5,673 bases of DNA from positions 1 to 5,673 of the forward strand of contig CAMLCX010000348.1 in assembly GCA_946478635.1 (NCBI GenBank), given 5' to 3'. Below, piece by piece: positions 5,133 through 5,673 of the stretch. Below the pieces are notes generated by a model that saw only the letters and a program-made list of their open reading frames with translations, had not been told where the DNA came from and searched no databases. Both the position numbers and the translations under genes were made by a program. This DNA is from an uncultured Pseudomonadota bacterium (lineage in GTDB: Bacteria > Desulfobacterota_B > Binatia > UBA9968). The first letter of the stretch is position 1. Each line of letters opens with the position of its first letter.

Positions 5133-5435
5133 ATGAGTTCTCTCGCCAGGCTAAAGACTGTGAGTACGCCGCGCTGGCTTGGCGTTTTCTTGGCGCTCGC
5201 CGTTTTTTTCCTGCCGCTCCACTTCCATGTGACCTTGGCGAATGCTTCGCAGGTTACAAAAGAATGCGGTTGCCTCCACGGCACACGCACACAGCTGGCA
5301 ACGGCGGCGACGGCGCAGCAAGCCGCGCTACCGATTGAAATCACCGCCGTAGTCATCGATAAAGAGTCTTCGTCAAATAACACATGGTCTGATCCTCAGA
5401 AAGCACGCGGTCCGCCGACCTTTACCTCTCTTTAG
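5133..5435 (+). CDS. Small exported Cys-x-Cys protein of unknown function
   Basis: This is a protein of up to 100 residues that I cannot assign to a named family. It has a clear Sec signal peptide: RLKTVSTPR, then the hydrophobic stretch WLGVFLALAVFFLPL, with probable cleavage near LANA at about residues 36-38. Just after this comes KECGCLHGTRTQ, a Cys-x-Cys with a nearby His that could bind metal or form a disulfide. The C-terminus has QKARGPP, similar to the RAPP-type ends of some small exported proteins such as DUF2946 (a resemblance only). ATG 5133 has no SD, and the promoter seems to start transcription almost at it. GTG 5160 (91 residues) also keeps a good signal peptide and has a weak AGG upstream. 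It precedes another exported protein by 102 bases and may share its transcript. Confidence 0.68.
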   Translation: MSSLARLKTVSTPRWLGVFLALAVFFLPLHFHVTLANASQVTKECGCLHGTRTQLATAATAQQAALPIEITAVVIDKESSSNNTWSDPQKARGPPTFTSL

Positions 5436-5496
5436 ACTCCGTTCGTTCATCTCAAATCATCTACGTTTGTTGCTCGCCCTCCTATTCATCGTAACT

Positions 5497-5512
5497 GGGT
5501 TGGGAGGGGGGG
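5497..5512 (+). other. Potential G-quadruplex sequence upstream of the last gene
   Basis: GGGTTGGGAGGGGGGG satisfies the simple pattern of four G3 tracts with loops of 1-2 bases, on the coding strand in what would be the 5' untranslated RNA. It ends 13 bases before the SD. An alternative pairing of CCCTCC (5477-5482) with GGAGGG (5503-5508) would exclude the quadruplex. Sequence pattern only; folding is unproven. Confidence 0.5.
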
Positions 5513-5525
5513 TGGTTTGTTTGAA

Positions 5526-5531
5526 GGGAGG
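5526..5531 (+). promoter_or_regulatory. Shine-Dalgarno of the last gene
   Basis: GGGAGG lies six bases before the ATG at 5538 and fixes that start. Its GGAGG part (5527-5531) could also pair with CCTCC at 5478-5482. Confidence 0.8.
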
Positions 5532-5537
5532 TTTCTC

Positions 5538-5673
5538 ATGTTTTCTTTATTCGGGCGGTCGCGCCGGGCGACGGTACTGTCCGCGGTTACCCTAGTCTTT
5601 TTATTACCGGCCGTTTGCGTTGCCCAGAGTTCTGAATTGGAAGCGCTCAAAGTTTGGGCAAAAAAAATGGAAG
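5538..5673 (+). CDS. Exported protein, N-terminal fragment (possible porin)
   Basis: Only 45 codons are present before the window ends. Residues 1-29 form a Sec signal peptide: basic GRSRR at 6-10, a hydrophobic core at 12-26, and likely cleavage after CVA at 29. The mature start, QSSELEALKVWAKKME, is the kind of short N-terminal coiled coil (xLExLKxxxKxME) seen before the barrel in OprO/OprP-type and related porins. That assignment rests on these few residues and other coiled-coil exported proteins are possible. The start has a good SD. The gene continues beyond the window, so it is cut by the window edge and not a broken gene. Confidence 0.75.
   Translation, partial: MFSLFGRSRRATVLSAVTLVFLLPAVCVAQSSELEALKVWAKKME

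Noticed and set aside
5015..5383. Minus-strand open frame of 122 codons opposite the small exported protein
   Set aside because: The plus-strand alternative has a signal peptide, motif-like Cys and a well-placed promoter. The minus-strand product has no recognisable features.

Overview
The window looks like a chromosomal segment from a Gram-negative (diderm) bacterium of moderately high GC. It encodes Sec and Tat export signals, an anti-sigma factor with one membrane span, and what may be the start of an outer-membrane porin. The gene content (an RpoE-like ECF sigma factor, a zinc-finger anti-sigma factor, DUF3106, DUF1800 and DUF1501) would fit Acidobacteria or one of the deltaproteobacteria-like uncultured lineages. 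The sequence alone does not settle the phylum. Nothing in it suggests a phage, transposon, CRISPR array or recent transfer.

Minus strand, about 4719 down to 75: six genes lie head to tail with almost no space between them. In order of transcription they are an ECF sigma factor, its membrane anti-sigma factor, a small methionine-rich exported protein, a DUF3106 exported repeat protein, a DUF1800 protein and a Tat-exported DUF1501 protein. Three junctions are 4-base GTGA/ATGA overlaps. At the other two, the upstream stop codon lies inside the Shine-Dalgarno sequence of the next gene. This implies one translationally coupled operon. The first four genes look like an envelope-stress regulatory module: sigma, anti-sigma and two periplasmic partners. 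The last two are the commonly paired but functionally obscure DUF1800/DUF1501 proteins, apparently placed under the same control.

Divergent intergenic region, about 4720 to 5132 (413 bases): it has no convincing gene of its own. It holds a possible sigma-E-like promoter reading into the operon, two adjacent GC-rich inverted repeats, a weaker inverted repeat, and a good sigma-70-like promoter (TTGACA, 17 bases, TATCAG) reading right.

Plus strand, 5133 to the end: a small exported protein with a Cys-x-Cys motif and an Arg-Gly-Pro-Pro C-terminus is followed after 102 bases by the first 45 codons of another exported protein, possibly a porin. The gap contains a run of four G-tracts just before the second gene's ribosome binding site. 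Bases 1 to 74, downstream of the minus-strand operon, contain no gene and no recognisable terminator.

The most interesting feature is that the periplasmic tail of the anti-sigma factor and the mature part of the next small exported protein share a hexad-repeat motif, and that the following DUF3106 protein is a basic/acidic helix built on an 18-residue (3 x 6) repeat. This suggests, as a hypothesis, that the three act together as a periplasmic sensing or anchoring device for the sigma factor.
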